Source of the DNA: Liolophura sinensis
Taxonomy: Eukaryota; Mollusca; Polyplacophora; Chitonida; Chitonidae
Direction of reading: 5' to 3'
Length of the DNA stretch: 64,000 nucleotides
Assembly: GCF_032854445.1 (NCBI RefSeq)
Contig: NC_088304.1
Location: 34,829,551-34,893,550 of the forward strand
Part shown: positions 45,455 through 58,386 of the stretch, one piece after another
Layout: each line of letters starts with the position of its first letter
Position numbering within the stretch: the stretch's first letter is position 1
The notes under the pieces: generated by a model
The model's database searches: none
Told to the model about the DNA's origin: nothing
The model's input: the letters and a program-made list of their open reading frames with translations, nothing else
Translations under genes and position numbers: made by a program

Positions 45455-48400
45455 TCACATGGAGGAAATTTTGGCGGGTGGCATAAAGCCCGCCTCCCCT
45501 AGGGCCCGGAGAACCACCCTGCCTGAGGGACGGATGGTGACCCAGGTGATGCTGCCATGATTCAGAGACATCCTCAGCCAACCCTCGGGCGGGAACTGGA
45601 GAGCTCTGCAACAAACACATAACAAATCTCTGTTATGATTTTGTCTGGTTGATTTTCACGTCAATTCATTTCACTGAGATTTCAATATTATTGGGTTATT
45701 GTAAATATTTTTGTACATTACGGACTGGTATTTTATGATCCCATGCTGATCTGAAAATCAGTAATGGGCGAGATGCCGCACTGTAGCCAAAGCATAGAAC
45801 TGCAACAAAGTTTTGCTTACCTACAGACGAAGTATCTTATAACATTAGCATGACACACAATAATTTCATAACTGTCTGTTGTCTGATCTGGACTAGCTCT
45901 GTGAAAGTAATGTCGGAATGCTGCCTCTATCCTCGCTCCATCTTCAAAAAACTGCTGAAACCAGAGAGAGACTTCTGAGGTCAAATCACAAGCAAGGTTA
46001 CAAGCAACAGACAGAGACAAACTACTGAGGTCACATCACAAGGAAGTGACACAGCATCAAACTACTGAGGTCAGGTCACAAAAAAAAGAAACAAAGTACC
46101 GACGTCAAATCACAAAGAAGTGACAGTCAAACTACTGAGGCCAGGTCACAAATAATAGACAGAGACAAACTACTGTGGTCACATCACAAGGAGTGACATA
46201 GCATCAAACTACTGAGGTCAGGTCACAAACAAGAGACAGAAAAAAAGTACCGAGGTCAAATCGCAAGGTAGTGACTCAGAGTCAAAGTACGGAGGTCAGG
46301 TCATAAACAAGAGACAAACTAATAAGGTCAAATCACACACAATAGACAGACATAAACTACTGAGGTCATAAACAAGAGAAAGAGACAAACTACTGAGGTA
46401 AGGTCACAAACAAGAGACGAACTACTGAGGTCAAATCACACATAACAAAGAGAAAGAAACTACTGAGGTCAAATCATGTAAAACAGACAAACTATTCATG
46501 TCACACGATATATAACAAACTAATGAGGTCACATGATGGCATAACAAACAAAACACAGACAAACTACTGAGGTCATATCACGCAAATAGAAAAACTGCTG
46601 AGTTTTGAAGACTTCACGGTGATACGTGTACTTGGGCGTAGCTTGCAGTGCAATGTGAATACTTGTAACATTGTTTAAATCAATAATTTCCCTTTGGTAT
46701 GGCCTGCACAATGTTTGGAAATTTAAGAGAGAAGCATCTGGACCAGTGAATCCATGAATGAAGGTTCATTGCATATCACTCTCTAGATTTGAAGACAAAC
46801 ATGTATATATTGAAAGAAGCCAAATAGGAACTGTAATCTGAGAAAGTACACGGAAGTCAAAACGTCAAGTCATGTCACAGGTATAAGCCACAATCTACAT
46901 ACAGCCTTGAATAAATGACGCAATGTATTAAACTTCATTCATTTATTCCTCTGAATGCTGCTTTACGACAGTGGTTAGGACAGGTTCCGGCGGAAACTCA
47001 CAACCGTTTTTCCAGCGTAAACGAGGCCTTAACCCAGGATATCCTATCTCAATTTTCAGCCAAACAGCACTGGTCCTGTATCAGTTGAAAGATAAATGTG
47101 TGACATTCAGGAAATTCAAGATGGCCAACAGCGGCCATGCTGGATTATGTACTTGTACAGAGATGATCATCAACCCCAACTGTTCCCTCACTGGATTATG
47201 TATTTGTACAGGGGTGATCATCAATCCCAACTGTTCCCTCACTGGATTATGTATTTGTACAGGGGTGATCATCAATCCCAACTGTTCCCTCACTGGATTA
47301 TGTATTTGTACAGGGGTGATCATCAATCCCAACTGTTCCCTCACTGGATTATGTACTTGTACAGGGGTGATCATCAATCCCAACTGTTCCCTCACTGGAT
47401 TATGTACTTGTACAGGGGTGATCATCAATCCCAACTGTCCCCTCACTGGATTATGTACTTGGACAAGGATGATCATCAACCTCAAATGTCCCCTCACTGG
47501 ATTATGTACTTGTACAGGGGTGATCATCAATACCAAATGTCCCCTCACTGACTGGATTATGTACCTGTACAGGGATGATCATCAATCCCAACTGTTCCCT
47601 CACTGGATTATGTACTTGTACAGGGATGATCATCAACCCCAAATGTCCCCTCCTGGATTATGTACTTGTACAGGGGTGATCATCAATACCAAATGTCCCC
47701 TCACTGGATTATGTACTTGTACAGGGATGATCATCAACCCCAAATGTCCCCTCACTGGATTATGTACTTGTACAGGGATGATCATCACTCCCAACTGTCC
47801 CCTCACAGGATTATGTACTTGTACAGGGGTGATCATCAACCCCAACTGTTCCCTCACTGGATTATGTACTTGTACAGGGGTGATCATCAATCCCAAATGT
47901 CCCCTCACTGGATTATGTACTTGTACAGGGGTGATCATCAACCCCAACTGTTCCCTCACTGGATTATGTACTTGTACAGGGGTGATCATCAATCCCAAAT
48001 GTCCCCTCACTGGATTATGTACCTGTACAGGGATGATCATCAATCCCAACTGTCCCCTCACTGGATTATGTACTTGTACAGGGATGATCATCAATCCCAA
48101 ATGTCCCCTCACTGGATTATGTACATGTACAGGGACGATCATCAATCCCAAATGTCCCCTCACTGGATTATGTACTTGTACAGGGACGATCATCAATACC
48201 AAATGTCCCCTCACTGGATTATGTACTTGTACAGGGATGATCATCACTCCCAACTGTCCCCTCACTGGATTATGTACTTGTACAGGGATGATCATCAATC
48301 CCAAATGTCCCCTCACTGGATTATGTACTTGTACAGGGGTGATCATCAATCCCAAATGTCCCCTCACTGGATTATGTACTTGTACAGGGATGATCATCAA

Positions 48401-51400
48401 TCCCAACTGTTCCCTCACTGGATTATGTACTTGTACAGGGATGATCATCAATCCCAACTGTCCCCTCACTGGATTACGTACTTGTACAGGGATGATCATC
48501 AAAACCAACTGTCCCCTCACTGGATTACGTACTTGTACAGGGATGATCATCAACCCCAAATGTCCCCTCACTGGATTATGTACATGTACAGGGATGATCA
48601 TCAATCCCAACTGTCCCCTCACTGGATTATGTACTTGTACAGGGATGATCATCAACCCCAAATGTCCCCTCACTGGATTATGTACTTGTACAGGGATGAT
48701 CATCAATCCCAACTGTCCCCTCACTGGATTATGTACTTGTACAGGGATGCTCATCAACCCCAAATGTCCCCTCACTGGATTATGTACTTGTACAGGGGTG
48801 ATCATCAATCCCAAATGTCCCCTCACTGGATTATGTACTTGTACAGGGGTGATCATCAACCCCAACTGTCCCCTCACTGGATTATGTACATGTACAGGGA
48901 TGATCATCAATCCCAACTGTCCCCTCACTGGATTATGTACTTGTACAGGGATGATCATCACCCCCAACTGTTCCCTCACTGGATTATGTACTTGTACAGG
49001 GGTGATCATCAATCCCAAATGTCCCCTCACTGGATTATGTACTTGTACAGGGGTGATCATCAATCCCAAATGTCCCCTCACTGGATTATGTACTTGTACA
49101 GGGGTGATCATCAATCCCAAATGTCCCCTCACTGGATTATGTACTTGTACAGGGGTGATCATCAATCCCAACTGTCCCCTCACTGGATTATGTACTTGTA
49201 CAGGGATGATCATCACCCCCAACTGTTCCCTCACTGGATTATGTACTTGTACAGGGGTGATCATCAATCCCAAATGTCCCCTCACTGGATTATGTACTTG
49301 TACAGGGGTGATCATCAATCCCAAATGTCCCCCTCACTGGATTATGTACTTGTACAGGGGTGATCATCAATCCCAAATGTCCCCTCACTGGATTATGTAC
49401 TTGTACAGGGGTGATCATCAACCCCAAATGTCCCCTCACTGGATTATGTACATGTACAGGGGTGATCATCAACCCCAACTGTCCCCTCACTGGATTATGT
49501 ACATGTACAGGGATGATCATCAACCCCAACTGTCCCCTCACTGGATTATGTACTTGTACAGGGATGATCATCAATCCCAACTGTCCCCTCACTGGATTAT
49601 GTACTTGTACAGGGATGATCATCACACCCAACTGTCCCCTCACTGGATTATGTACTTGTACAGGGATGATCATCAACCCCAACTGTTCCCTCACTGGATT
49701 ATGTACTTGTACAGGGGTGATCATCAATCCCAAATGTCCCCTCACTGGATTATGTACATGTACAGGGATGATCATCAATCCCAACTGTCCCCTCACTGGA
49801 TTATGTACTTGTACAGGGATGATCATCAATCCCAACTGTCCCCTCACTGGATTATGTACTTGTACAGGGATGATCATCAATCCCAACTGTCCCCTCACTG
49901 GATTATGTACTTGTACAGGGATGATCAATCCCAAATATCCCCTCACTGGATTATGTACTTGTACAGGGATGATCATCACTCCCAACTGTCCCCTCACTGG
50001 ATTATGTACTTGTACAGGGATGATCATCAATCCCAAATATCCCCTCACTGGATTATGTACTTGTACAGGGATGATCATCACTCCCAACTGTCCCCTCACT
50101 GGATTATGTACTTGTACAGGGATGATCATCAATCCCAACTGTCCCCTCACTGGATTATGTACTTGTACAGGGGTGATCATCAATCCCAAATGTCCCCTCA
50201 CTGGATTACGTACTTGTACAGGGACGATCATCAATACCAAATGTCCCCCTCATGGGATTATGTACCTGTACAGGGATGATCATCAATCCCAACTGTCCCC
50301 TCACTGGATTATGTACTTGTACAGGGATGATCATCAATCCCAAATGTCCCCTCACTGGATTATGTACTTGTACAGGGATGATCATCAATCCCAACTGTCC
50401 CTTCACTGCATTATGTAATTGTACAGGGATGATCATCAACCCCAACTGTCCCCTCACTGGATTATGTACTTGTACAGGGATGATCATCAACCCCAACTGT
50501 TCCCTCACTGGATTATGTACTTGTACAGGGATGATCATCAATCCCAAATGTCCCCTCACTGGATTACGTACTTGTACAGGGACGATCATCAATACCAAAT
50601 GTCCCCTCATGGGATTATGTACCTGTACAGGGATGATCATCAATCCCAACTGTCCCCTCACTGGATTATGTACTTGTACAGGGGTGATCATCAATCCCAA
50701 ATGTCCCCTCACTGGATTACGTACTTGTACAGGGACGATCATCAATACCAAATGTCCCCTCATGGGATTATGTGCCTGTACAGGGATGATCATCAATCCC
50801 AACTGTCCCCTCACTGGATTATGTACTTGTACAGGGGTGATCATCAATCCCAAATGTCCCCTCACTGGATTACGTACTTGTACAGGGACGATCATCAATA
50901 CCAAATGTCCCCTCATGGGATTATGTACCTGTACAGGGATGATCATCAATCCCAACTGTCCCCTCACTGGATTATGTACTTGTACAGGGATGATCATCAA
51001 CCCAAATGTCCCCTCACTGGATTATGTACTTGTACAGGGATGATCATCAACCCCAAATGTCCCCTCACTGGATTATGTACTTGTACAGGGATGATCATCA
51101 ATCCCAACTGTCCCCTCACTGGATTATGTACTTGTACAGGGATGATCATCAACCCCAAATGTCCCCTCACTGGATTACGTACTTGTACAGGGATGATCAT
51201 CAATCCCAACTGTCCCCTCACTGGATTATGTACTTGTACAGGGATGATCATCAACCCCAACTGTTCCCTCACTGGATTATGTACATGTACAGGGATGATC
51301 ATCAATCTCAAATGTCCCCTCACTGGATTATGTACTTGTACAGGGATGATCATCAATCCCAACTGTTCCCTCACTGGATTATGTACTTGTACAGGGGTGA

Positions 51401-54400
51401 TCATCACTCCCAAATGTCCCCTCACTGGATTCTGTACTTGTACAGGGGTGATCATCACTCCCAACTGTCCCCTCACTGGATTATGTACTTGTACAGGGAT
51501 GATCATCAATCCCAACTGTCCCCTCACTGGATTATGTACTTGTACAGGGATGATCATCAACCCCAAATGTCCCCTCACTGACCTCAGGTCAAAGATAGAG
51601 TATTAACACCTATTTTGAACTTTACTGGTTGAAAACTGTTTGATATGTCTGGTTCAAAAAGGGGACATAACGACCAGGAAACGCAAGATGGTCCTCAGCA
51701 GGCTTGATTATGTATTCGGGGTGATAAAAATCAATCCCGAACATATCTTGACTAACCTCAATGCACTATGTAACCATGAACATGACTGGTTGGAAACTCG
51801 CACAGAGAAAACACAATGACATGAAAGCAATTAATACTGAGAGAAAAACAGAAATAGCTCAATAAAAATGTTACAGTTGGACGCTTCATGAAGTATGGGT
51901 TGGGTTATGCCCAGCCAACATATTTTTAATGACAGTTCCAGCTGGCTTAAAACACAAATGTAATGAATATATGACAGTACTTGGGGTAAGTTGTAAATCT
52001 GTTAGAAATCCTTATTTTTCAAAAACAATAGACGCTGACACCCAGTCACAGTTCAAGACAATCAAACCCACACAAATGTGTAAAATATGTAAAATGTACA
52101 AGAAAACTGGAAGAAAATAAAATATTCTTCTTTAAATTAGCATTTTGCAAACACATTAACACACACTGCCAGGTGCAAACTAGTTTGTAATACAATAATA
52201 AATGTAAACTGTCTTCTTCGTAGCAATATTAAGCATACATGTATAAACTGAGTGAAAGAACAGTATTGATCACAACTCACCTGTTTCTCAGGTCTCCAGC
52301 TGCCCAGAGGGGGCTCAGGTGGGATAGGGGCACCCTCTCTCAGCAGGTCACTTCTCTCTACAGGCAGGTCTTTAGGCAGGGATTTCAGGATAATGTCAGC
52401 AGTCTCCACAGCTCTGGTCATTGTCGAGGAAACCAGCTTCAGATACTGCTTGTTGAGAGCCTGAAGTCTTAGTCCTGTCAACTCTGCCTGCTCTCTACCT
52501 GTCAGTGAATTGTCGATTGATTAAATGATGAACTGATGAGTGAACTGACTGATTGATTGAATGATGGACTTACTGAATGATTATTTATTTTCTATTTATT
52601 TATTTGATTGGAGATTTACACTGTACTGCAGAGTATCTGAAAAATATGAAGGTGTATTTGACAAATATGATGGTGACCCTGCATCGTGGTGGGAAGAAAC
52701 CTAGTACTGAATGATAGTGGATTGAATGAAATAGAGAAGTTGTTGGATTTGTTTGACTGAATGACAAAATGGTGGATTGGTTGTATGACTGGTTTGATAG
52801 ATAGAATGATGTACCAACTGAATAATGGACTGATCAAATGATGAATTCTGACTGAACTATAAATTGACTGAATTATGAATTTCTGGACAAAATGATTGGC
52901 TGATTGACTGAATGATTTTTTATTTGATTGCTTTTTTATGCTTTAAAGAATATTTCACATAATGTTCGCAACCAACATTACGGTGGGAAGAAACTGGATA
53001 GAGCCTGGCAGAAACCAGCGACCATCCGAAGGTTGTTGGCAGGCTTTCCCATGTACAGCCAGAGAGGAAGTCAGCATGGGCTGGACTTGAGCTCACAGCG
53101 ACTGCACTGGTGAGAGGCTTCAGGGTCATTCTGCCCTACTGGCACGTTGATTGATTGATGGATTGATTCAATACTTGACTGTCAGATTGGTTTGCTGGAA
53201 TGATGTGCTAACTGAATAATGGATTGATTGACTGCTTGAATGATTGGCCAATGTACTGGTTCAATAACGGATTGACTGACTGCTTGAATGATTGGCCAAT
53301 GTACTGGTTGAATAATGAATTCACTGACTGCTTCAGTGATTGGCCAATATACTGGTTGAATAATGAATTGACTGACTGCTTCAATGATTAGCCAATGTAA
53401 TGGTTGAATAATGGATTGATTTACTGCTTGAACGATTGGCCAATGTACTGGTTGAATAAAGAATTGACTGACTGCTTCAATGATTGGCCAAAGTAATGGT
53501 TGAATAAGGGATTGACAGACTGCTTGAATGATTGGCCAATGTACTGGTTGAATAAGGGATTGACTGACTACTTGAATGACTGGCCAATGTACTGGTTCAA
53601 TAATAGGTTGACTGAATGCTTGAATGATTGGTCAATGTACTGGTTCAATAATGGACTGACTGACTGCTTGAATGATTGGCCAATGTAATGGTTGAATAAC
53701 GGATTGATTGACTGCTTGAATGACTGGCCAATGTACTGGTTGAATAATGAATTGACTGACTGCTTCAATGATTGGCCAAAGTAATGGTTGAATAAGGGAT
53801 TGATTGACTGCTTGAATGATTGGCAGATGTACGGGTTGAATAATGGATTGACTGACTGCTTGAATAATTGGCCAGTGTACAGGTTCAATAACGGATTGAT
53901 TGACTGCTTCAATGATTGGCCAATGTACTGGTTCATTAATGGATTGACTGACTGCTTGAATGATTGGCCAATGTACTGGTTCATTAATGGATTGATTGAC
54001 TGCTTCAATGATTGGCCAATGTACTGGTTCATTAATGGATTGATTGACTGCTTCAATGATTGGCCAATGTACTGGTTCATTAATGGATTGATTGACTGCT
54101 TCAATGATTGGCCAATGTACTGATTCAATAACGGATTGATTGATTGCTTCAATGATTAGCCAATGTACTGGTTGAATAATGGATTGACTGACTGCTTGAA
54201 TGATTGACCAATGTACTGGTTCATTAATGGATTGATTGACTGCTTCAATGATTGGCCAATGTACTGGTTGAATAATGGATTGATTGACTGCTTGAATGAT
54301 TGGCCAATGTACTGGTTGAATAACGGATTGACCGACTGCTTGAATGATTGGCCAATGTACTGGTTCAATAACGGATTGATTGACTGCTTGAATGATTGGC

Positions 54401-56498
54401 CAATGTACTGGTTGAATAATGGATGGACTGACTGCTTCAATGATTGGCCAATGTACTGGTTGAATAATGGATTGACTGACTACTTGAATGACTGGCCAAT
54501 GTACTGGTTGAATAATGGATTGACTGACTGCTTGAATGATTGGCCAATGTACTGGTTCAATAACGGATTGACTGACTACTTGAATGACTGGCCAATGTAC
54601 TGGTTGAATAACAGACTGACCGACTGCTTGAATGATTGGCCAATGTACTGGTTGAATAATGGATTGATTGACTGCTTCAATGATTGGCCAATGTACTGGT
54701 TCAATAACGGACTGACTGACTGCTTGAATGATTGGCCAATGTACTGGTTCAATAACGGATTGACTGACTGCTTGAATGATTGGCCAATGTACTGGTTGAA
54801 TAACAGACTGACTGACTGCTTGAATGATTGGCCAATGTACTGTCTGAATGAATAACATACCCAGTTTCGTCAGGTACCTCATCTGATCCGTCTCCCCATC
54901 CAGATTGTAGTTTCCATGACGTATGAGTATCAGATGTCTTGTCGCCTTGGGGGTGTTCTTCATGACCAAGTTCTCATAGTCCTTCTGCTGTTTAGGATCA
55001 GGGTTGTCTTTAGACACTTTAACCAGGGAATCTGGTTCTCGTCTGTCAAATATTATGATATGCAGATATATTTGTGTTAATGGTAATGTTGTGGTCTTTA
55101 TTATTCACAAATAACTACACTGTAGGTGATATAAAGAAAGAATTACTGAAGGGTTACAGGAAACATGTTTTTGTGGTGTACATTTTCGACATGTTGAGGG
55201 CAGCATACCAGGAAGAACCGAGTTGCAGGTTAGTAAATGGAAGAGTACAGATCTGTATTTCTGAAAGCTAATCTGGGAAGAATGAAACAGATCTTAGATC
55301 TATGTGGTGCATAGCTTTTTTATTTCCTTATTGATGTGTACAAACATGACAGAACTGTTTTATGTCAGTACCTACAACTGAGAGGCTTCTGTGCATACCC
55401 TGTTGCTGTAAATAGTAAATTAATTAAATTAATTTCATCAGCATGTCTTCATATTGTCAAAATGTAGACGAAGACGGGCATAACTCTGTAAAAGCCATCT
55501 TCAATACACTTCTTCAGGTAGCATTCTATTTCTAAACTCAAGAAAACTTAGAGAATTAGACAAAGCGATTAATTAAGTCAAGGAAAATGTTTTTTCCACT
55601 AAGTAAACTGTTTTAGCTGTGACAGATCTTTGTCTACAATGTGACGCTTAATGCCATCCTTTCAGTGTCACTCCTAACATAGAACACCAAACCATATGTA
55701 CCAGCCACTGAACCAGTTTATATGTATTACTAGATGTATTTATTGTATTTATTTGATCTGTGTCAATGTATCAGGCCAAACCAGTGAAGGCAGGGCAGGG
55801 GACACACCTACAACCTTCGTGATCAGCATGTTCAGGGGAAAATTGTCTGTGATGAGAACAAATCTTATAGGTATACAGGATCGCCACTGACTGGCTGACA
55901 GAGAAGACAGGGTTTCCTGGGCTCAATTTTGTCGCCTTTGTCATGCTTGAATAAATGTACCATACCTACAATACAACTTCGGCAAGACAAAGCCTGGACT
56001 TGTCTATCTGAACTTCTCAGACCAACCAATCAGAATCGATTCTGTATTCCTTTAACTTCTTGAGCATAATGAGCAATGAAGCACTTGTAAATAAACCATA
56101 AACAACGTCAAATAAACAAATACAAAAATAAATCCTAAGTTACACCGCCGAGTCACATTTCCATGTATAGACTGAATAGTTGCATTGCCATGTATGTAGG
56201 CCAAGCCTCGGTGGCAATAAACATTTGACAGCCCCTGAATTCATGAGGTTTTACCAGATACATGATGTTTATCGGGGACCAACATAGTAACAGGCAACTC
56301 CAAGAAAAACAGGCCAACTCACTTGTCCCAGTTGGAGTCCCAAATGATGCTGGGTTTGAAGTTTGTCGTCCATGACGTGGCCGCTATTCTGTCTTCAGGG
56401 CTTTTCTTCTGAAGGTAAATGGCCACTAAGGCTCCTGTGACAGCACTCACCCCCACAACCACCTTCCCCAGCCCCTGGGCTCGTTGTCTCCAGGTCAT
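45455..56498 (-). CDS. PGAM5: PGAM5-type mitochondrial serine/threonine-protein phosphatase, five exons, complete
   Basis: Minus-strand exons 56323-56498 (start ATG), 54861-55042, 52281-52498, 45821-45954 and 45455-45605 (TGA 45455-45457) have GT-AG borders, match in phase and total 861 nt (286 residues; human PGAM5 is close to this). The N-terminus has an uncleaved membrane anchor (about 9-30, [20 protein letters not shown]) and the WDSNWDK motif near 53-59, equivalent to the multimerisation WDPNWD of vertebrates. Catalytic His101 lies in LIRHGNY, a canonical RHG, and the second His227 in [22 protein letters not shown] and [17 protein letters not shown] are family blocks. PGAM5 is a phosphoglycerate-mutase-fold protein that dephosphorylates Ser/Thr on mitochondria-associated partners and acts in mitophagy and cell death. 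Arranged head to head with HIRA. No broken residue seen. Confidence 0.97.
45606..45820 (-). other. PGAM5 intron 4
   Basis: 215-bp intron with donor gtaagc and acceptor ttgttgcag; no other feature. Confidence 0.85.
45960..46600 (-). repeat. ~38-40 bp degenerate array abutting the PGAM5 exon 4 acceptor
   Basis: Plus-strand unit: aaactactgaggtcaaatca, cacacaagagacagagac, with indels. On the sense strand of PGAM5 each unit reads tgtgacctcagtagttt, i.e. a pyrimidine-containing tract, CAG and a short stretch resembling the exon 4 start (tttcag, cagtttttt). The array begins within 10 bp of the acceptor. Confidence 0.85.
46601..47146. other. PGAM5 intron 3, unique part
   Basis: No exon or repeat recognised between the acceptor-proximal array and the 51-bp array. 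Confidence 0.45.
47147..51588. repeat. 51-bp minisatellite, about 87 copies (PGAM5 intron 3)
   Basis: Unit: actggattatgtacttgtac, agggatgatcatcaatccca, actgtcccctc. Variable positions recur among units (ggat/gggt before gatcat; aatccc/accccc/aatacc; aactgt/aaatgt; ccc/tcc), so phased unit types exist. Because 51 is 17 codons, very long open frames arise: plus-strand [17 protein letters not shown] and [17 protein letters not shown], minus-strand [17 protein letters not shown]. The longest, about 1100 codons, starts at 46971. Each unit contains palindromes tgatca and gtacttgtac. Confidence 0.97.
51589..52280. other. PGAM5 intron 3, donor-proximal part
   Basis: Unique AT-rich sequence between the donor of exon 3 (gtgagt, reverse complement at 52275-52280) and the 51-bp array. 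No other feature. Confidence 0.5.
52585..52690 (-). mobile_element. SINE family A, diverged tail fragment
   Basis: tctatttatttatttgattg followed by gagatttacactgtactgc and a decayed body (tgcatcgtggtgggaagaaa). Located in PGAM5 intron 2. Confidence 0.55.
52915..53140 (-). mobile_element. SINE family A, nearly complete minus-strand copy
   Basis: Tail (tttatttgattgctttttta), body (acattacggtgggaagaaac, ggttgttggcaggctttccc) and head-proximal part (cttgagctcacagcgactgc, actggtgagaggcttcaggg). Located in PGAM5 intron 2. Confidence 0.85.
53220..54855 (-). repeat. 48-bp tandem array, about 34 copies, starting at the PGAM5 exon 2 donor
   Basis: Plus-strand unit: aatgattggccaatgtactg, gttgaataatggattgactg, actgcttg. 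On the PGAM5 sense strand the intron starts gtatgttattcattcagaca and gtacattgg, already resembling the unit (gttattcaaccagtacattg), so the array begins at about +5 of the intron. The sense-strand frame continues open from exon 2 to 53632, giving about 25 units of [16 protein letters not shown] if the intron were retained. Confidence 0.95.
55043..56322 (-). other. PGAM5 intron 1
   Basis: Donor gtgagt, acceptor tttgacag. No exon or shared repeat was seen inside. Confidence 0.6.
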
Positions 56499-58386
56499 TC
56501 TTGTCCCACACTGATCTAATTTGCCCCTACAGCACTGGGATCAAAACAAATGTACCTTTGGCTGGTGAATTTTTGAGGTATAATTCTTAAAAACATTCAG
56601 AATTAAGAATTCTTCTTAAAATGTAATGTGCTATATCATTATGAAATAGATGTAATTCATGTGGTGCAACCCCAATAGCACATGCTCCTCCTCACAGGGT
56701 CTCTGTCATAACCACAAAGTTTCATGAAAATCCAATGTAGACTGTAGAAGGAGATGCACTGAAGTCCCTATTCTATCTTTAAAGTAGAACCCCAGCAATG
56801 GACCTTATAAACTGCACATAGATGCTTTTATGCTGCCTGAATTGCATCCGATCGTTTAAAGCGTCAAAAACGGAAGAAAACCAGTAGAATTTGGTCATCA
56901 AACATCAGAAAATCTACTCCACTGCGATCAAGCCACCACTGACATTATGACGTCACGGCGGTGAATTCCCGGCAGGCATGTGAGGCTTATTTGTGTACAG
57001 CACAGATCACAGGAAACAACCGCTATAGTCTACTTTTACACCTAATTTCATGATTATTCCATGCCCAAGTGTGGCTCTGCAGCTGCAGCAACACAACGCA
57101 GGGTACTGTAAAGTAATATACGTGGCCTAAATGCCACACATTGAGAAAATCTGATTGGACCACATCTCATCAAAAACATCCTTTGATCACTGAGGACATG
57201 ATTTTAAGTCGTGTGAGATTTGCTCATTCAGCTACTAACATAACAGGCCAATAATCAAAACTTATAACTCCTCCAAAAAGCCAAACAAAAAAAAAAATAT
57301 GGCTGCATTTTCACCGCAGAATGCAGAAGTTCTTTAGATACTTACTTGTTTCAAATAGCAGGCCGTGACCCAAACAGTAAGGAGCCTCTAGCCTGTGCCT
57401 TACAACGGCCACGGGGCACCAACTCAGTGCACACTTAGCCTTCAGGCTGCTGTGCATGTGTGATTTCACCGTTTCTTAAATCCTAATATTTTTTATGAAT
57501 CACTTCATTTCCCATCTATTTGATTGGTGAAACAACGTACTGAAGAATATTTCACTTATAGGACGGGGGCCAGCATAAAGGTGGGAGGAAAATGTGCTCC
57601 CAGAAACAACGACCATTCACAGGTTAATTCCTAGTAGACCTTCACACAACTGCATTGGTCTCTTGACGGTGTCATTTTAACTGGCCTTAAATGTACGTAA
57701 GCGTATGAGTTTTTCTCTTTATGTTTAACCCCTTTAAGGAGATGGTCTAGTGTGATGTAAAGTGGGGTGGTGTGTTGATGTGCGGCGTTTCAAAAATCTA
57801 CTTGACAAGTTCTACCAACTAAATAATTCGGAAGTTGTTCCCAAATGGGGAAGACCTACAAATGTCATCTGATATACTTTTCGCGCCTAAAGACGAATAA
57901 GACCTATTTAACATGATGTTTTATTTTCTAGCTTCCACTGAACTTTGAACATTTACTACAGTTTCACTTGACACATATACCATACTTTAAACATTCATTA
58001 CAAACGGAAATTTCAATTTTCTCACCTGTACACACGTGCCAATATTCAATATCAAACTCTTCTGTGATAAAAGGTACAAATAGTATCTTTCAACAGCCGG
58101 CAACTTAGGGAGCACTTATAAATATCAGTCATAATCACCTGCTATTCGCAGCCGAAATGAGAGACTCCACAGCACCATTTTCTGGAATTTGGAGATGGCT
58201 CTCCCTTACAAGAAAGGCGGTTCTCGTCAAAAAGCGTGATGACGGTGCTTTAAACATGGCGGGATGTAGACAAAATGTTACTCAAGACTTACTTGCTTGG
58301 CACGTCCGCGCAATGTTTCCAACGTGTGATTAAGCAATTAAGTCAAACGTTCGTTTATCGTACAGGAGCTTTCCCGTTCGTGTGAA
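56499..58386. promoter_or_regulatory. Divergent PGAM5/HIRA intergenic region
   Basis: The PGAM5 start (minus) and HIRA start (plus) are 1888 bp apart with no gene between them. It contains a truncated SINE A and otherwise unique sequence. No TATA box was noted; a bidirectional promoter is an inference from the arrangement, and either gene may have upstream untranslated exons here. Confidence 0.45.
57515..57680 (-). mobile_element. SINE family A, diverged copy in the divergent promoter region
   Basis: tctatttgattggtgaaaca, acgtactgaagaatatttca, ggccagcataaaggtgggag, gaccattcacaggttaattc. Confidence 0.75.

Noticed and set aside
46971-50279. Very long open frame (about 1100 codons) as a protein gene
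   Set aside because: It is a 51-bp tandem repeat inside a PGAM5 intron; other frames and the other strand are also open, as expected when the unit is a multiple of three. No exon, start context or domain.
53632-55017. 461-codon minus-strand frame as an independent gene
   Set aside because: Its first part is PGAM5 exon 2 and the rest is intronic 48-bp repeat read through the donor.
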